DNA from: a virus
Reading direction: 5' to 3' (one strand)
IMG/VR virus record: IMGVR_UViG_3300042520_001691
Coordinates: 1-61,635 of that record
Length of the DNA stretch: 61,635 bases
Of the stretch, positions 39,496 through 47,445 are shown piece after piece (position 1 is the stretch's first letter; each line of letters opens with the position of its first letter). Both the position numbers and the translations under genes were made by a program. The notes beneath the pieces were generated by a model. The model was not told the DNA's origin and searched no databases. It saw only the letters and a program-made list of their open reading frames with translations.

Positions 39496-39983
39496 AGCGC
39501 GATAAAAAGCTGCGGGAGATCATTGATCAGTCGTTTCTCTTGTTCGTAAAACTCGCGTTCCTTTGCTTTTTCTGATTCAAACGAGTCCAATTCAAGCTGC
39601 GCCTTGCGCACGGCAGCGAGACGCCTGAGATTGCTTTCCAACTCAGAAAGAGCCTCCCCATCCTCATAAACCACTTGTTTTATTCTGGCTTGAAATTCCG
39701 CCTCCTTCAAGCTACTCACGCGGCTTTCGCGACTCCGTATTCCAAATCTCGGAAACTCCATGATCGCTCTCTTGTAGAGCCTTTCCCCTCGGCTGAAAAC
39801 GAGCCATTTTTGTTCGTCGTCGTGCGGGTAATAAACCACTCCCCAATTCGTTGAATTGTCGTCGGCTTCTCCTTTCGGAATTTGCCTAAAGACAGCCAGT
39901 GTCATCTTCTTTTTATCAACGTGCAGCAATCGGATCGTTACACCGAAGGTTTCAATACTCGCTTTTGATGTGTGGATGTTCAT
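39492..39983 (-). CDS. Unknown protein upstream of the primase-helicase, 163 aa
   Basis: The first half is a beta-rich domain (IETFGVTIRLLHVDKKKMTL) with a predicted loop PHDDEQKW. The second half is a charged coiled coil (AAVRKAQLELDSFESEKAKE). The start follows AAATCCGAAGC, a variant of the recurrent start motif. It looks slightly more A+T-rich than its neighbours. Function unknown. Confidence 0.65.
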   Translation of the reverse strand: MNIHTSKASIETFGVTIRLLHVDKKKMTLAVFRQIPKGEADDNSTNWGVVYYPHDDEQKWLVFSRGERLYKRAIMEFPRFGIRSRESRVSSLKEAEFQARIKQVVYEDGEALSELESNLRRLAAVRKAQLELDSFESEKAKEREFYEQEKRLINDLPQLFIAL

Positions 39984-40020
39984 GCTTCGGATTTCTGGCT
40001 GCGGTGGATTGCGTGGTTAC

Positions 40021-40233
40021 TCATGCTTTTGGGGTTCTCTCGGTCATCGCGGCACACGCCGCGAATCCCTGCTCGAAGCCCTGCGTCGCCGCCAGCTTCA
40101 GTGACAGGAGCACTACGGGCTCCTGAGAATCGAGAAGCGGCAGCGCGCCGCCGTCCCGCAGCACGGCGCACAGCCTCGTTGCCGTTTCGGTCGCGATCTG
40201 GTTCGCGACGGCGTGGATCTCGGCCTCGCTCAT
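40021..40233 (-). CDS. Small helical protein, 70 aa
   Basis: ATG at 40233 overlaps the stop of the adenine methylase (ATGA). The protein (MSEAEIHAVANQIATETATR) is Ala-rich and helical. No domain is recognised. The longer upstream frame lies inside the methylase and is rejected. Confidence 0.6.
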   Translation of the reverse strand: MSEAEIHAVANQIATETATRLCAVLRDGGALPLLDSQEPVVLLSLKLAATQGFEQGFAACAAMTERTPKA

Positions 40234-40739
40234 TTTGCCCCCTTCGGCTTCAGTCCACGAATGTCGAAACCGCCCACCTTCAGCGAATGCCGCGACGGGT
40301 TCCGGTCGAGCAGGTTCAGCCGGTGCCGCCAGATCACCAGCGCACTCGGGAATTTCGCCCCTGCCTCCGCGCCGACGAATTGCACGCGACCGCGGATGAA
40401 TCGGATTTCGTCCGCCGTTCGGAGCACGGTATCCTGCCACGCCTTCGTGTCCGTGCGCGCCGGCACGAGCGCCACGATCACCTTCGCGCCCTTGCGCGAC
40501 TCGTCCGCGCACTTCCTCATCCAGTCGTTCATCTCGGAATAGGGCGGATTCACGTACACGCTCCGGCCATGCCATGACTGCGCCAGCCCGTCGTCCGCCT
40601 CGGTGAAGAACAGATCGCACTTCGCCGTGTGCGCGTAGCAGCACGGGTCCAGCCCGAAGGCAAACTCCTCATCGAGCGCGTCGAACAACCACTGCGGGGT
40701 CGCCCAGTCGTCTTTTTTTCCGCCAAAAAGATCGCTCAT
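40230..40739 (-). CDS. dam: Phage Dam-type DNA N6-adenine methyltransferase, 169 aa
   Basis: It has the compact phage Dam architecture. WATPQWLFDALDEEFAFGLD is the N-terminal signature, followed by DPCC, the catalytic NPPYSEMNDWMRKC near residue 64, and a C-terminal FPSALVIWRH. It transfers a methyl group from S-adenosylmethionine to adenine in DNA, probably protecting phage DNA or marking it for regulation. It overlaps the genes on both sides by four bases. Confidence 0.88.
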   Translation of the reverse strand: MSDLFGGKKDDWATPQWLFDALDEEFAFGLDPCCYAHTAKCDLFFTEADDGLAQSWHGRSVYVNPPYSEMNDWMRKCADESRKGAKVIVALVPARTDTKAWQDTVLRTADEIRFIRGRVQFVGAEAGAKFPSALVIWRHRLNLLDRNPSRHSLKVGGFDIRGLKPKGAK

Positions 40740-40924
40740 ACCTCGTCCTCCTCGCGCAGCTCGCGGTGCATCGCCATTTCGTCAGCGATGAATTTCGCCG
40801 CTTCCTTCACCTTCAAAGGCGGGTTGGCGTTGTGGATGAAATCGAGCAGGTGGTTCATGTGGATCGCGGTCTGTTTCTGGATCGGCTCGTCGTACGAGTA
40901 TTCCTTGTAGGTTGGCAGGTTCAT
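40736..40924 (-). CDS. Small protein between helicase and Dam methylase, 62 aa
   Basis: ATG at 40924 overlaps the helicase stop. The product (MNLPTYKEYSYDEPIQKQTA) is helical and acidic (EAAKFIADEMAMHRELREED). Both overlaps fix the boundaries. Function unknown. Confidence 0.65.
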   Translation of the reverse strand: MNLPTYKEYSYDEPIQKQTAIHMNHLLDFIHNANPPLKVKEAAKFIADEMAMHRELREEDEV

Positions 40925-43632
40925 TTTGTGGTTTTGGAAAATCGTTTGTCGAGCCACGCCTTCGCGCCGGCGAAAGTCTCCGTCTCAGGGTTCGGGTGTT
41001 TCAGGTTCTTCAGCAGTCGCACCTGCGCCACCGTCGCGAGTCCCTGCTTCCGGCGGGAAAAGAACACGTCGAGCAGCGCCGATGCGTGCCCGCGGCCCCG
41101 GACGCTCCCGGCATCGAAGCCGAAGCGCGTCAGCATTTCCGCCTGCTTTGGCGAGATCGGCGATTCGTGCCACCGCATCGTCGGTTCAAAATCCGCAATG
41201 TTCGGCGCGTGCGCGAGCACGGCCCACTCCTCCACGCTGATCACCTTCGTCTTGCGCTTCTCCATGCGCGCCAGCTTCTCGGCGAGTGATTTTTCCCGGT
41301 CATGCTCCGCGTCGGCGAGCATGTTCAGAAGATCGAGTTCCTCCTGCTTCGCCGCCACGCGCTCGCTCATGCTGCGCCGGTCCTCGTCTCGTCCGGTCAC
41401 AAGGTTCGCCGGTCGCACCAGGTTCATGTCCTCGTGGAGCCAAAGCGGATCCAACAACAGCAGGTTGCGCTTCCGCGATCCGTGCGTGCATCGTTCGGTG
41501 CATCCCCACGGGCAATAGACTCGCGTGCCGCGCCCCACCATTTGCGAGAAAAGAATCTCCGAGCGCGTCGGTCGCAGGATCATCATCGCCGAGATCGCCG
41601 GGTCGTCGTAGCCCTCGGTATTTCCCATCACCGTCACTTTTCCGCCGCGTCGGGTGATGATGTTCTTGGATGTGGTTTTTACGCACCAAACATCCTCCGG
41701 TGCGTATGGCTCGTGCGTGATGTTGGACTTCTTGGAAAGGTTCATGCGGTCGGTTTTCACCATCCTGATTCTCCATTGGTCAAGGTGCTTGGGGTTTTGT
41801 GACGGAAGGTGTGTCACCGAGCAGCGCCATCCGCGCACCGATCCAATCGCGCACAATAATTCAATCCAGGGCCGCTTCGTGTCATTGGCGACCAGACTTT
41901 TCGGAATGCCGTGTTCAGCCTGACCATGATGCCCGTCGCCCATCCAATATCCTCCAACGAGCGCGTCAAATTGCGCCTCATTCAGCCCCCAAAAGAGATC
42001 GGTTCCGTTCTTTTGAAGGTATGGCTCTATCGAATAGACGCCAGCGCGAGCCTGCGATCCGCCTCCGGTGCCGCGACAGAGCGACCAAATGATTGCTTTC
42101 GGGGATTTCTCTTTGACACGCCTGCATGATGAAAGTCCGAGTCTCGCAATCAGGTCGTCGATCCATTTCACAATGAACGGGTAATTCGGGCTCTGGCAAA
42201 GCTTGTATTCCAAACCGCCTCGAATGAGTGCTCTGTTCACGCTTCCGTCAGCGATCCAGAATCCGATCAAGTGACACTCATCCAGCGATAGTTCGTGCGG
42301 CTGCTTGCGGCGCATAGACACGCGCGCCGTCTCGCGCTTCTTGGCCTCAACAAAAGACGCATCGTATTCGAGGCTATTATTTTTCCGCAGGTTGTATGCG
42401 TTTACGATAATCCTGCGCTTCGATACTTCACGCTCGGGATCGTCAATTCGTATGTCGAACGGAGCAGCCACACCACATGACGGAAGGCTGTGTCCGTCGC
42501 GAAGATGATCCGCTGATACCTTTTTCCATTTGTAATCACCCTCCCCGCATCCAACTATCATTCGGTGCGTGTTTGTAACCCTGATGTCGTTCCTTAGCGA
42601 CTTCACCGAAACCATGTGCTCGCCTTCCGAGAGCGGGCGCTTTACAATTTCCTCCGGTCGCGCAAAAAAAACAGTCCCATCGAAGCTCCAGTTTGCAACC
42701 AAGTCATCGGTCGAGATCGTCGAATGGTTCACCCATCCGCGGGCGGTCAATATCTCGGTCTGCATGTCGAGACAGAGCAACATCGAGTTCGCGAGGATCT
42801 GAAAGTCCGTGCCGTGCGCGGAAAGGATGTCTGCCCGTTCCTCGCTCACGCCGCTCACGCCCGCGGCCTTCAGTCCCGCCGCATTGCACAGCGCGACGAA
42901 CCGCTCCACCGTCTTGATGAGCGGCAGAAAAACAAGCGTCTTACGGTCGCCAATCTCCGCGCCGAGCCGCGCAACGATGCTCTCAAGGTAAGGATCGAGG
43001 GCGTGATCCACCTGCTCCTGATCGTAGTCGCCGTTCTTGACCGCAAACGAGATCGGTTCCGCGCCCCCGCCGATGAGCGGGAAGCTCTTGACGCTGATCG
43101 GCGAGAGATAGCCCGCGCGGATCAACTCAATCAGCCCGACCTCGAAAGCGATCGTCTCGAAGAAATTCCCGAGCGCCTTCTTGCCCTTCGTTCCCGGCGT
43201 TGCAGTCACGCCCAAGACCTTCGCGCCGCCGCCGAGGAAATACTGGAGCGCCGGCTGGTAGCTGTCCGCCAGTGCGTGATGGCATTCATCCACGATGATC
43301 CGCGTGAAATGGTTCGCCGGGAACCGCTCGAACCGCCGACAGAGCGTCTGGATGCTCGCGACCACCACGCGGGCATCGAGGCTTGCGCGCGCATCCGCGC
43401 GCTCCAGTTCGGATTCGATGCCTGCGGATAAAAATAGCTTCGCCTGCGCTTGTGATAAAAGTTCTTCTCGGTGCGCGATCACGAGGGTCTTCCCTGAATT
43501 GCGCGCCGCGATCGCCGAGAATATAATCGTCTTACCGGCCCCGGTTGCGGCTACGCCAAGAACGCGGTCGTATTCCTGAAATGCCTCATCTACCGACTCG
43601 ATGGCTTTTTGTTGGTATTGCCTTAACCGCAT
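40921..43632 (-). CDS. SF2 DNA helicase interrupted in frame by an intein, 903 aa precursor
   Basis: The exteins make a DEAD/DEAH-type helicase of the Type III restriction/SSL2 kind. It has a QYQQKAIESV Q-like motif, Walker A ATGAGKTII near 33, IIVDECHHAL near 113, GVTATPG near 142, and motifs V/VI at NSMLL|TEGYDDPAIS and FSQMVGRGTRVYCP. The intein runs from Cys287 to Asn671. Removal would leave 518 residues and restore the continuous motif LLTEGYD. The C-terminal extein has four cysteines (CPWGCTERC). It would serve replication, recombination or branch unwinding. It starts with a fair Shine-Dalgarno (GGAGG) and overlaps the endonuclease VII-like gene by ten bases. Confidence 0.88.
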   Translation of the reverse strand: MRLRQYQQKAIESVDEAFQEYDRVLGVAATGAGKTIIFSAIAARNSGKTLVIAHREELLSQAQAKLFLSAGIESELERADARASLDARVVVASIQTLCRRFERFPANHFTRIIVDECHHALADSYQPALQYFLGGGAKVLGVTATPGTKGKKALGNFFETIAFEVGLIELIRAGYLSPISVKSFPLIGGGAEPISFAVKNGDYDQEQVDHALDPYLESIVARLGAEIGDRKTLVFLPLIKTVERFVALCNAAGLKAAGVSGVSEERADILSAHGTDFQILANSMLLCLDMQTEILTARGWVNHSTISTDDLVANWSFDGTVFFARPEEIVKRPLSEGEHMVSVKSLRNDIRVTNTHRMIVGCGEGDYKWKKVSADHLRDGHSLPSCGVAAPFDIRIDDPEREVSKRRIIVNAYNLRKNNSLEYDASFVEAKKRETARVSMRRKQPHELSLDECHLIGFWIADGSVNRALIRGGLEYKLCQSPNYPFIVKWIDDLIARLGLSSCRRVKEKSPKAIIWSLCRGTGGGSQARAGVYSIEPYLQKNGTDLFWGLNEAQFDALVGGYWMGDGHHGQAEHGIPKSLVANDTKRPWIELLCAIGSVRGWRCSVTHLPSQNPKHLDQWRIRMVKTDRMNLSKKSNITHEPYAPEDVWCVKTTSKNIITRRGGKVTVMGNTEGYDDPAISAMMILRPTRSEILFSQMVGRGTRVYCPWGCTERCTHGSRKRNLLLLDPLWLHEDMNLVRPANLVTGRDEDRRSMSERVAAKQEELDLLNMLADAEHDREKSLAEKLARMEKRKTKVISVEEWAVLAHAPNIADFEPTMRWHESPISPKQAEMLTRFGFDAGSVRGRGHASALLDVFFSRRKQGLATVAQVRLLKNLKHPNPETETFAGAKAWLDKRFSKTTK
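41620..42774 (-). mobile_element. Intein with LAGLIDADG homing endonuclease, 385 aa, in the helicase
   Basis: The N-terminal block begins at Cys287 (CLDMQTEILTARGW). Block B has the TNTH motif (DIRVTNTHRMIV). Two dodecapeptide motifs lie near residues 457 (LIGFWIADG) and 561 (LVGGYWMGDG). The C-terminal block ends VWCVKTTSKNIITRR, then VTVMGN before +1 Thr. The penultimate residue is Gly rather than the usual His, a known but less common variant. The insertion is exactly inside conserved helicase motif V, as typical for inteins. Confidence 0.9.
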
Positions 43633-44207
43633 GACGCCTCCAAATAATCCGCGGCAGCGCGTAGAGCACTGGCGTTATCGCTAAAGTTTCCGAGTCCGGT
43701 GTTGCATTTATTACAAAGCAGCCCACGCACCTTGTTTTTGACGTGGCAGTGATCTACCGACCAACCTAATTTTGTCGGCGTGTCTGTTTTGCAAATGGCG
43801 CAGAGCCCGCCTTGCGACGTGAGAATTTGCTTCCACCCCGCTTCCGTCAGCGAATACTGCCGAAGGATGCGCCTGTGTCTGGTTCTTGCTTTATTTGCGT
43901 CTCCCCATTCCTTGGATCTGGTTTTTGCCAACTCTTTATTCTTCGCGTACCACGCCTTGAATTGCGCTTTCCTCTTTTCCTTATTAGCAAGCCTGATCGC
44001 CTTGCATTTTTCAGGGTTCTTCGCTCTCCATAATTTCGACAATTCACGGGATCGCCCTCTGTTTGCTTTACCATATTCCCGAGCGCGCTCGTTGTGTTTT
44101 TGTCGATTTTTAGCGTGATAAGCGCGGTTATACGCTTGCCTTTTGATCTTCTTTTCAGCAATCTCTACGCTCTCGACGGAGGCGGATTGGTAAGGGCGGG
44201 CGATCAT
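43623..44207 (-). CDS. Recombination endonuclease VII-type HNH protein, 194 aa
   Basis: The C-terminal domain has the zinc-binding core of T4 endonuclease VII: LCAICKTDTPTKLGWSVDHC, then HVKNKVRGLLCNKCNTGLG and ALRAAADYLE. The N-terminal ~110 residues are a basic helical repeat (units such as AYHAKNRQKHNERAREYG and KAWYAKNKELAKTRSKEWG) that probably binds DNA. Such proteins either resolve branched DNA or act as free-standing homing enzymes. Placement directly before an intein-bearing helicase allows either. ATG at 44207 overlaps the previous stop (TAATG). The gene looks richer in A+T than its neighbours, suggesting transfer. Confidence 0.85.
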   Translation of the reverse strand: MIARPYQSASVESVEIAEKKIKRQAYNRAYHAKNRQKHNERAREYGKANRGRSRELSKLWRAKNPEKCKAIRLANKEKRKAQFKAWYAKNKELAKTRSKEWGDANKARTRHRRILRQYSLTEAGWKQILTSQGGLCAICKTDTPTKLGWSVDHCHVKNKVRGLLCNKCNTGLGNFSDNASALRAAADYLEASCG

Positions 44208-44452
44208 TACCAAATCCCCCGAATGGATTTCAGCTTCCGCCTCACGTCACAAGGCCGGTCGTCCGCGTAAAACACAGCCTCGCGCACTCGGCACTCATCG
44301 CGAATGACGACGTGCCGCTCCACGATGCGGCGTGACTGCATCGGCGCTGCGTCCATCTTAGCCTGCTCCGCGCGCACGCGGTTCCAGCGGATGTTCACGC
44401 GCTGCCTTGCTCGCTCGGATGCCTGTTTGATTTTTCGGTGCGTCCAACTCAT
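44207..44452 (-). CDS. Small basic protein, 81 aa
   Basis: ATG at 44452 (MSWTHRKIKQASERARQRVN) is preferred to a longer frame lacking sense. It is strongly basic and helical, ending in DDRPCDVRRKLKSIRGIW. It could bind nucleic acid but has no recognised domain. Confidence 0.55.
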   Translation of the reverse strand: MSWTHRKIKQASERARQRVNIRWNRVRAEQAKMDAAPMQSRRIVERHVVIRDECRVREAVFYADDRPCDVRRKLKSIRGIW

Positions 44453-44486
44453 GCTCTCTGTTCGTGTATCGGTTGCGGTCGTGTAA

Positions 44487-45521
44487 TTACTGGTTCTGAG
44501 CTTTGGCGCGGGTTGAATCGTGCTTGGCCCGCTCATGTGGCACGCCACCGCCTACGCCCGCCCGTGCCACATCAGCTACCGCGCCTCCGAGTTCGATTGC
44601 GGCGAGGCTTCGCAGGATTTCGAGCGCGACTTGCGGGACGATGGCGTTTCCAAGCCCGTGCAGTCTGTCCACCCGACCGGGTATCCCATGAGCCACTCGA
44701 TCCATTCCGGGTTCAGGCGTCCACTCGCACCAGGGGCGTTCTCCGCCCACTCGTCCAGATTCCCCTTGTATTGAGGCGTCCCCGGAATCCGCGCCTTCAC
44801 CGCCCCCTTCGCGTTGCTCGCGCTTGGCGTGGGTATCAGGCTCGCCATTGCCGTGAGGTTGTTCTGTCTCCCCTCCCGCCAGCGGCGAGTCGCCTTGGCC
44901 GCATCCTGCACTGTTGGAGTGGCCCACAATCCAAACTCGATCTCGTCGGTGCAAGGCACCGACGGCACAAGCCGGAATAACGGTCGCCCAGCAGGAGTAG
45001 CCGATGGACTCCAATTCAGAAAGCACAGTGTCGAGGCCCAGCGTGACGTGCCCAGCAACATTTTCAGCAAGCACCCAGCGGGGTCGTGCGCCTTCAATAA
45101 TTCGGCGCATCGCCGGCCAGAGATGGCGGTCATCTTCCTCGCCTCTGCGCTGCCCGGCGTGACTGAATGGCTGGCATGGGTATCCCCCAGTAATGAGAGT
45201 TGTTCCTTCATATTGTTTTGGTTCCAGAGTCCGAACGTCCTCGTGTATCGGGACGCCCGGAAAGTTCTTCGTGAGTATCCTGCGTGCCTTCGGGTTGTAT
45301 TCGCAGAATCCGACCGTCTTGAATCCCGCCCACTTTGCCGCGAGCGCAAAGCCACCGATGCCAGAAAAGAGATCGAGGTGTGTGAGTCTGTCCTGTAGCG
45401 ACCGCGCACCGTCTGCTCCCACGGGGACCAACCGCGCAGACCGTGCGCTAGCGCCGCTGTAATTCGGCTCAGAACCATGCGCTGCTGCAAACTCGCTTGG
45501 CGGCTGTGTGGCGGCAGTCAT
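44487..45521 (-). CDS. dcm: DNA cytosine-5 methyltransferase, 344 aa
   Basis: The conserved motifs appear in order: FSGIGGFALAAKWAG (motif I), GGYPCQPFSHAGQRRG with catalytic Cys (IV), VLAENVAGH (VI), HRRDRVWIVG (VIII) and HGLGNAIVPQVA (X). The target-recognition region between VIII and X is only ~85 residues and rich in Gly and Glu (EREQREGGGEGADSGD written loosely), which is short for the family. A C-terminal tail of ~45 residues follows motif X. It methylates cytosine at C5 and probably shields phage DNA from restriction. It starts at an ATGA overlap. Confidence 0.9.
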   Translation of the reverse strand: MTAATQPPSEFAAAHGSEPNYSGASARSARLVPVGADGARSLQDRLTHLDLFSGIGGFALAAKWAGFKTVGFCEYNPKARRILTKNFPGVPIHEDVRTLEPKQYEGTTLITGGYPCQPFSHAGQRRGEEDDRHLWPAMRRIIEGARPRWVLAENVAGHVTLGLDTVLSELESIGYSCWATVIPACAVGALHRRDRVWIVGHSNSAGCGQGDSPLAGGETEQPHGNGEPDTHAKREQREGGGEGADSGDASIQGESGRVGGERPWCEWTPEPGMDRVAHGIPGRVDRLHGLGNAIVPQVALEILRSLAAIELGGAVADVARAGVGGGVPHERAKHDSTRAKAQNQ

Positions 45522-46165
45522 TTTGAATCAGTCCCTTTCTCGCCCTGCGAACGCGCCGCTTCCGGCGAGTTGCAGAGCTTTGCGTTCGCGGAATACTCCC
45601 AGAGCGTTTCATTCGTCCGGCGCACCATGCGGAACTCGCACCCTTGTCCGAGCGCGTAGAATCCTTCACATGCGGCCTTCATGTTTTCTTCCAGAGTGAC
45701 ATAGCTCCCTGGCCCCCATGCGATTTGATGAGGCTCGGGGTGATCGTGCCATTCTGTCCACGTTTTCGGCATGTGCGACGCAGGCAGGTATCGTCGTTGC
45801 AGCACCAACCGCGAACCATGCGCTGCACCCTGACTGGCGGTTTGGCTTTCAGTTTGCTTCTCATTTTTCATCGGTAGTGGTCCTTTCAATTTTTGATTTC
45901 TGCCCCGCCAGCGGGTGAGCTTGGGAATATGCGCTCCCTCCTTGAAGCGACGACTCGCCACGTAGAACGCGCACCATTCTTTTGTGTCCACGAGCCGCAT
46001 TCCATTCGCGGCCCATCTCTCGCCGCGACAGCCCTCCACTATCTCCATCAGGGCGTCTATCGTGCTCACGAGGTTGCTTTCGCGCATATCCATGCGCTGC
46101 ACAGAACCGGCTTCGCTCGGTTCTGCTGGCGCGTTATTCTGATTCGATTCGGTTGTTGTGTTCAT
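45518..46165 (-). CDS. Unknown protein between two methyltransferases, 215 aa
   Basis: The protein (MNTTTESNQNNAPAEPSEAG) has a disordered N-terminus, a central segment (WCAFYVASRRFKEGAHIPKL), a Trp-rich part (KTWTEWHDHPEPHQIAWGPG) and ends with SANAKLCNSPEAA. The last motif is encoded by a 25-bp sequence repeated at the end of the 46868-47005 gene. ATG at 46165 is four bases after the previous stop; 46198 is a possible earlier start. No domain is recognised. Confidence 0.6.
   Translation of the reverse strand: MNTTTESNQNNAPAEPSEAGSVQRMDMRESNLVSTIDALMEIVEGCRGERWAANGMRLVDTKEWCAFYVASRRFKEGAHIPKLTRWRGRNQKLKGPLPMKNEKQTESQTASQGAAHGSRLVLQRRYLPASHMPKTWTEWHDHPEPHQIAWGPGSYVTLEENMKAACEGFYALGQGCEFRMVRRTNETLWEYSANAKLCNSPEAARSQGEKGTDSK
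45565..45589 (-). repeat. 25-bp direct repeat, copy 1 (inside the 45518-46165 gene)
   Basis: A 25-base sequence beginning GCGAGTTGCAGAGC on the plus strand is repeated exactly at 46876-46900. Chance identity of this length within 61 kb is very unlikely. Both copies are read in the same frame as NAKLCNS. Confidence 0.85.
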
Positions 46166-46169
46166 AGAG

Positions 46170-46871
46170 TCATTTCCCAGCCGGTCTGTGAGCTTCATCG
46201 TTCTCCGTCGCATCGTGCCGAGGGGAGTCTTTACCCTTCGGAAGCTCGGATACGCATTCCTCGAATGCGGGAGCCGGTGGTTTCAGGAAGGCAATCCAAT
46301 GCGTCTGCGCCTGCTTGCCAGACTTGTGACCATAGAGCGGCAGCATCGGTGTGAGCTTCAAGATTTCCGAGACGGGGTTTTCCGTGGCCGTCCACTTAAA
46401 GATGAGCGTGCCGCCCGGCTTGAGCACGCGGAAGCCCTCCGCGAATCCGGCGGCAATCATCTTCCGCCAGTCACCATCGAGCCACCCGTATTTCATCGCG
46501 AGGAATCCGATTTTTCCCGACCGCTCGAAGTGCGGCGGGTCGAACACGACATGCAGGAAGGTCGCATCCTCAAACGGCAGCGCAGTGAAGTCCGCGAGGA
46601 TGTCCGGGTCGGTTTCCGTCCATTCTACCGTCCCGCGCTTCGGGCGGTTCATCGCGTGGCGTTCGCGGCGACGGTCAGAGAACACGGCCCGAGGGTCTTC
46701 TTTGTTGAACCACATCATGCGCGGGCCGCAGCACATATCGAGAACAGAGGCACCCCCCGCTCCAAGAGGCATTTCCGATCCGGCGCCGGTGGTAATTTCA
46801 CCAAGAGTCGGGGAACCAGCCGCATCAGCAAACACGCGCGGTGCATCTTGCGTGAAGGCGGACGGTTTCAT
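46170..46871 (-). CDS. SAM-dependent methyltransferase (probable DNA type), 233 aa
   Basis: It has a SAM-binding motif ASVLDMCCGPRMMWFNKEDP near residue 42 and a DPPH active-site-like motif (VVFDPPHFERSG) near 110. A typical helical/strand core follows (AEGFRVLKPGGTLIFKWTAT). The DPPH form belongs to phage methyltransferases of uncertain target (adenine, cytosine or other base). The gene lies between two copies of a 25-bp repeat and overlaps the upstream small gene by four bases. Confidence 0.8.
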   Translation of the reverse strand: MKPSAFTQDAPRVFADAAGSPTLGEITTGAGSEMPLGAGGASVLDMCCGPRMMWFNKEDPRAVFSDRRRERHAMNRPKRGTVEWTETDPDILADFTALPFEDATFLHVVFDPPHFERSGKIGFLAMKYGWLDGDWRKMIAAGFAEGFRVLKPGGTLIFKWTATENPVSEILKLTPMLPLYGHKSGKQAQTHWIAFLKPPAPAFEECVSELPKGKDSPRHDATENDEAHRPAGK

Positions 46872-47005
46872 GGGCGCGAGTTGCAGAGCTTTGCGTTCGC
46901 TTCCATTGCTGCATTGGCGGCGTCCACCATTGCCTTGAGTACCGGCATCGGCACGAAGTCACACCGCCAGAGAATTTCGTTGTCTTGTGAGAGGATGAAG
47001 CGCAT
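46868..47005 (-). CDS. Very small protein with repeat-derived C-terminus, 45 aa
   Basis: The protein (MRFILSQDNEILWRCDFVPM) is 45 residues and ends AMEANAKLCNSRP. The last residues come from the 25-bp repeat shared with 45565-45589. It may be the truncated or duplicated end of a larger gene. The start at 47005 is the only sensible ATG. Confidence 0.5.
   Translation of the reverse strand: MRFILSQDNEILWRCDFVPMPVLKAMVDAANAAMEANAKLCNSRP
46876..46900 (-). repeat. 25-bp direct repeat, copy 2
   Basis: Exact match to 45565-45589 in the same orientation, 1.31 kb away. The two copies bracket the methyltransferase gene. Confidence 0.85.
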
Positions 47006-47090
47006 GGAGTATTGCTGACTCGCAACCCAAGGTCTTGCGGGTAGGCGAGGAAGCGAACCATGCGCTGCGCCGTCTCCATGTCCCCGCGGC

Positions 47091-47396
47091 TTACCTGCCA
47101 TCGGAGTCCTTTCCGCCCTGCTCGCGGCAGAGCTTGTCGTTCGGCTGGCATGACTCCAGCAAGGCGCACGCCGCCTTGTATGCCTCCAGCATCTCGATTC
47201 TATCTTCCGGCGTTGGTTCATCCGGCATCATTCGACGTGATACAGCCCGGCACAGCCTAGCCATTGCGCCGCGTATTGCAGCCTCCCCGCCACCCGCCCC
47301 ATCTGGACGCCCAGTTGCGGGCACGTAGTTATCGGCCAGCGAGCATTCATCGCCACGCATCAGGTCAAGATTCTCTCCGCATTTCGGGCATTTCAT
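47091..47396 (-). CDS. Zinc-ribbon-like protein, 101 aa
   Basis: It starts MKCPKCGENLDLMRGDECS, with a CPKC pair at the N-terminus and more cysteines later. The rest is helical (DRIEMLEAYKAACALLESCQ). Proteins of this sort are common in phages and have no assigned role. An 85-bp gap follows it, in which I see nothing. Confidence 0.6.
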   Translation of the reverse strand: MKCPKCGENLDLMRGDECSLADNYVPATGRPDGAGGGEAAIRGAMARLCRAVSRRMMPDEPTPEDRIEMLEAYKAACALLESCQPNDKLCREQGGKDSDGR

Positions 47397-47445
47397 AATT
47401 TCGATTCTGGAGCGCCGCTAGGGGCGGTGTCGGAGACTTCCCCGG

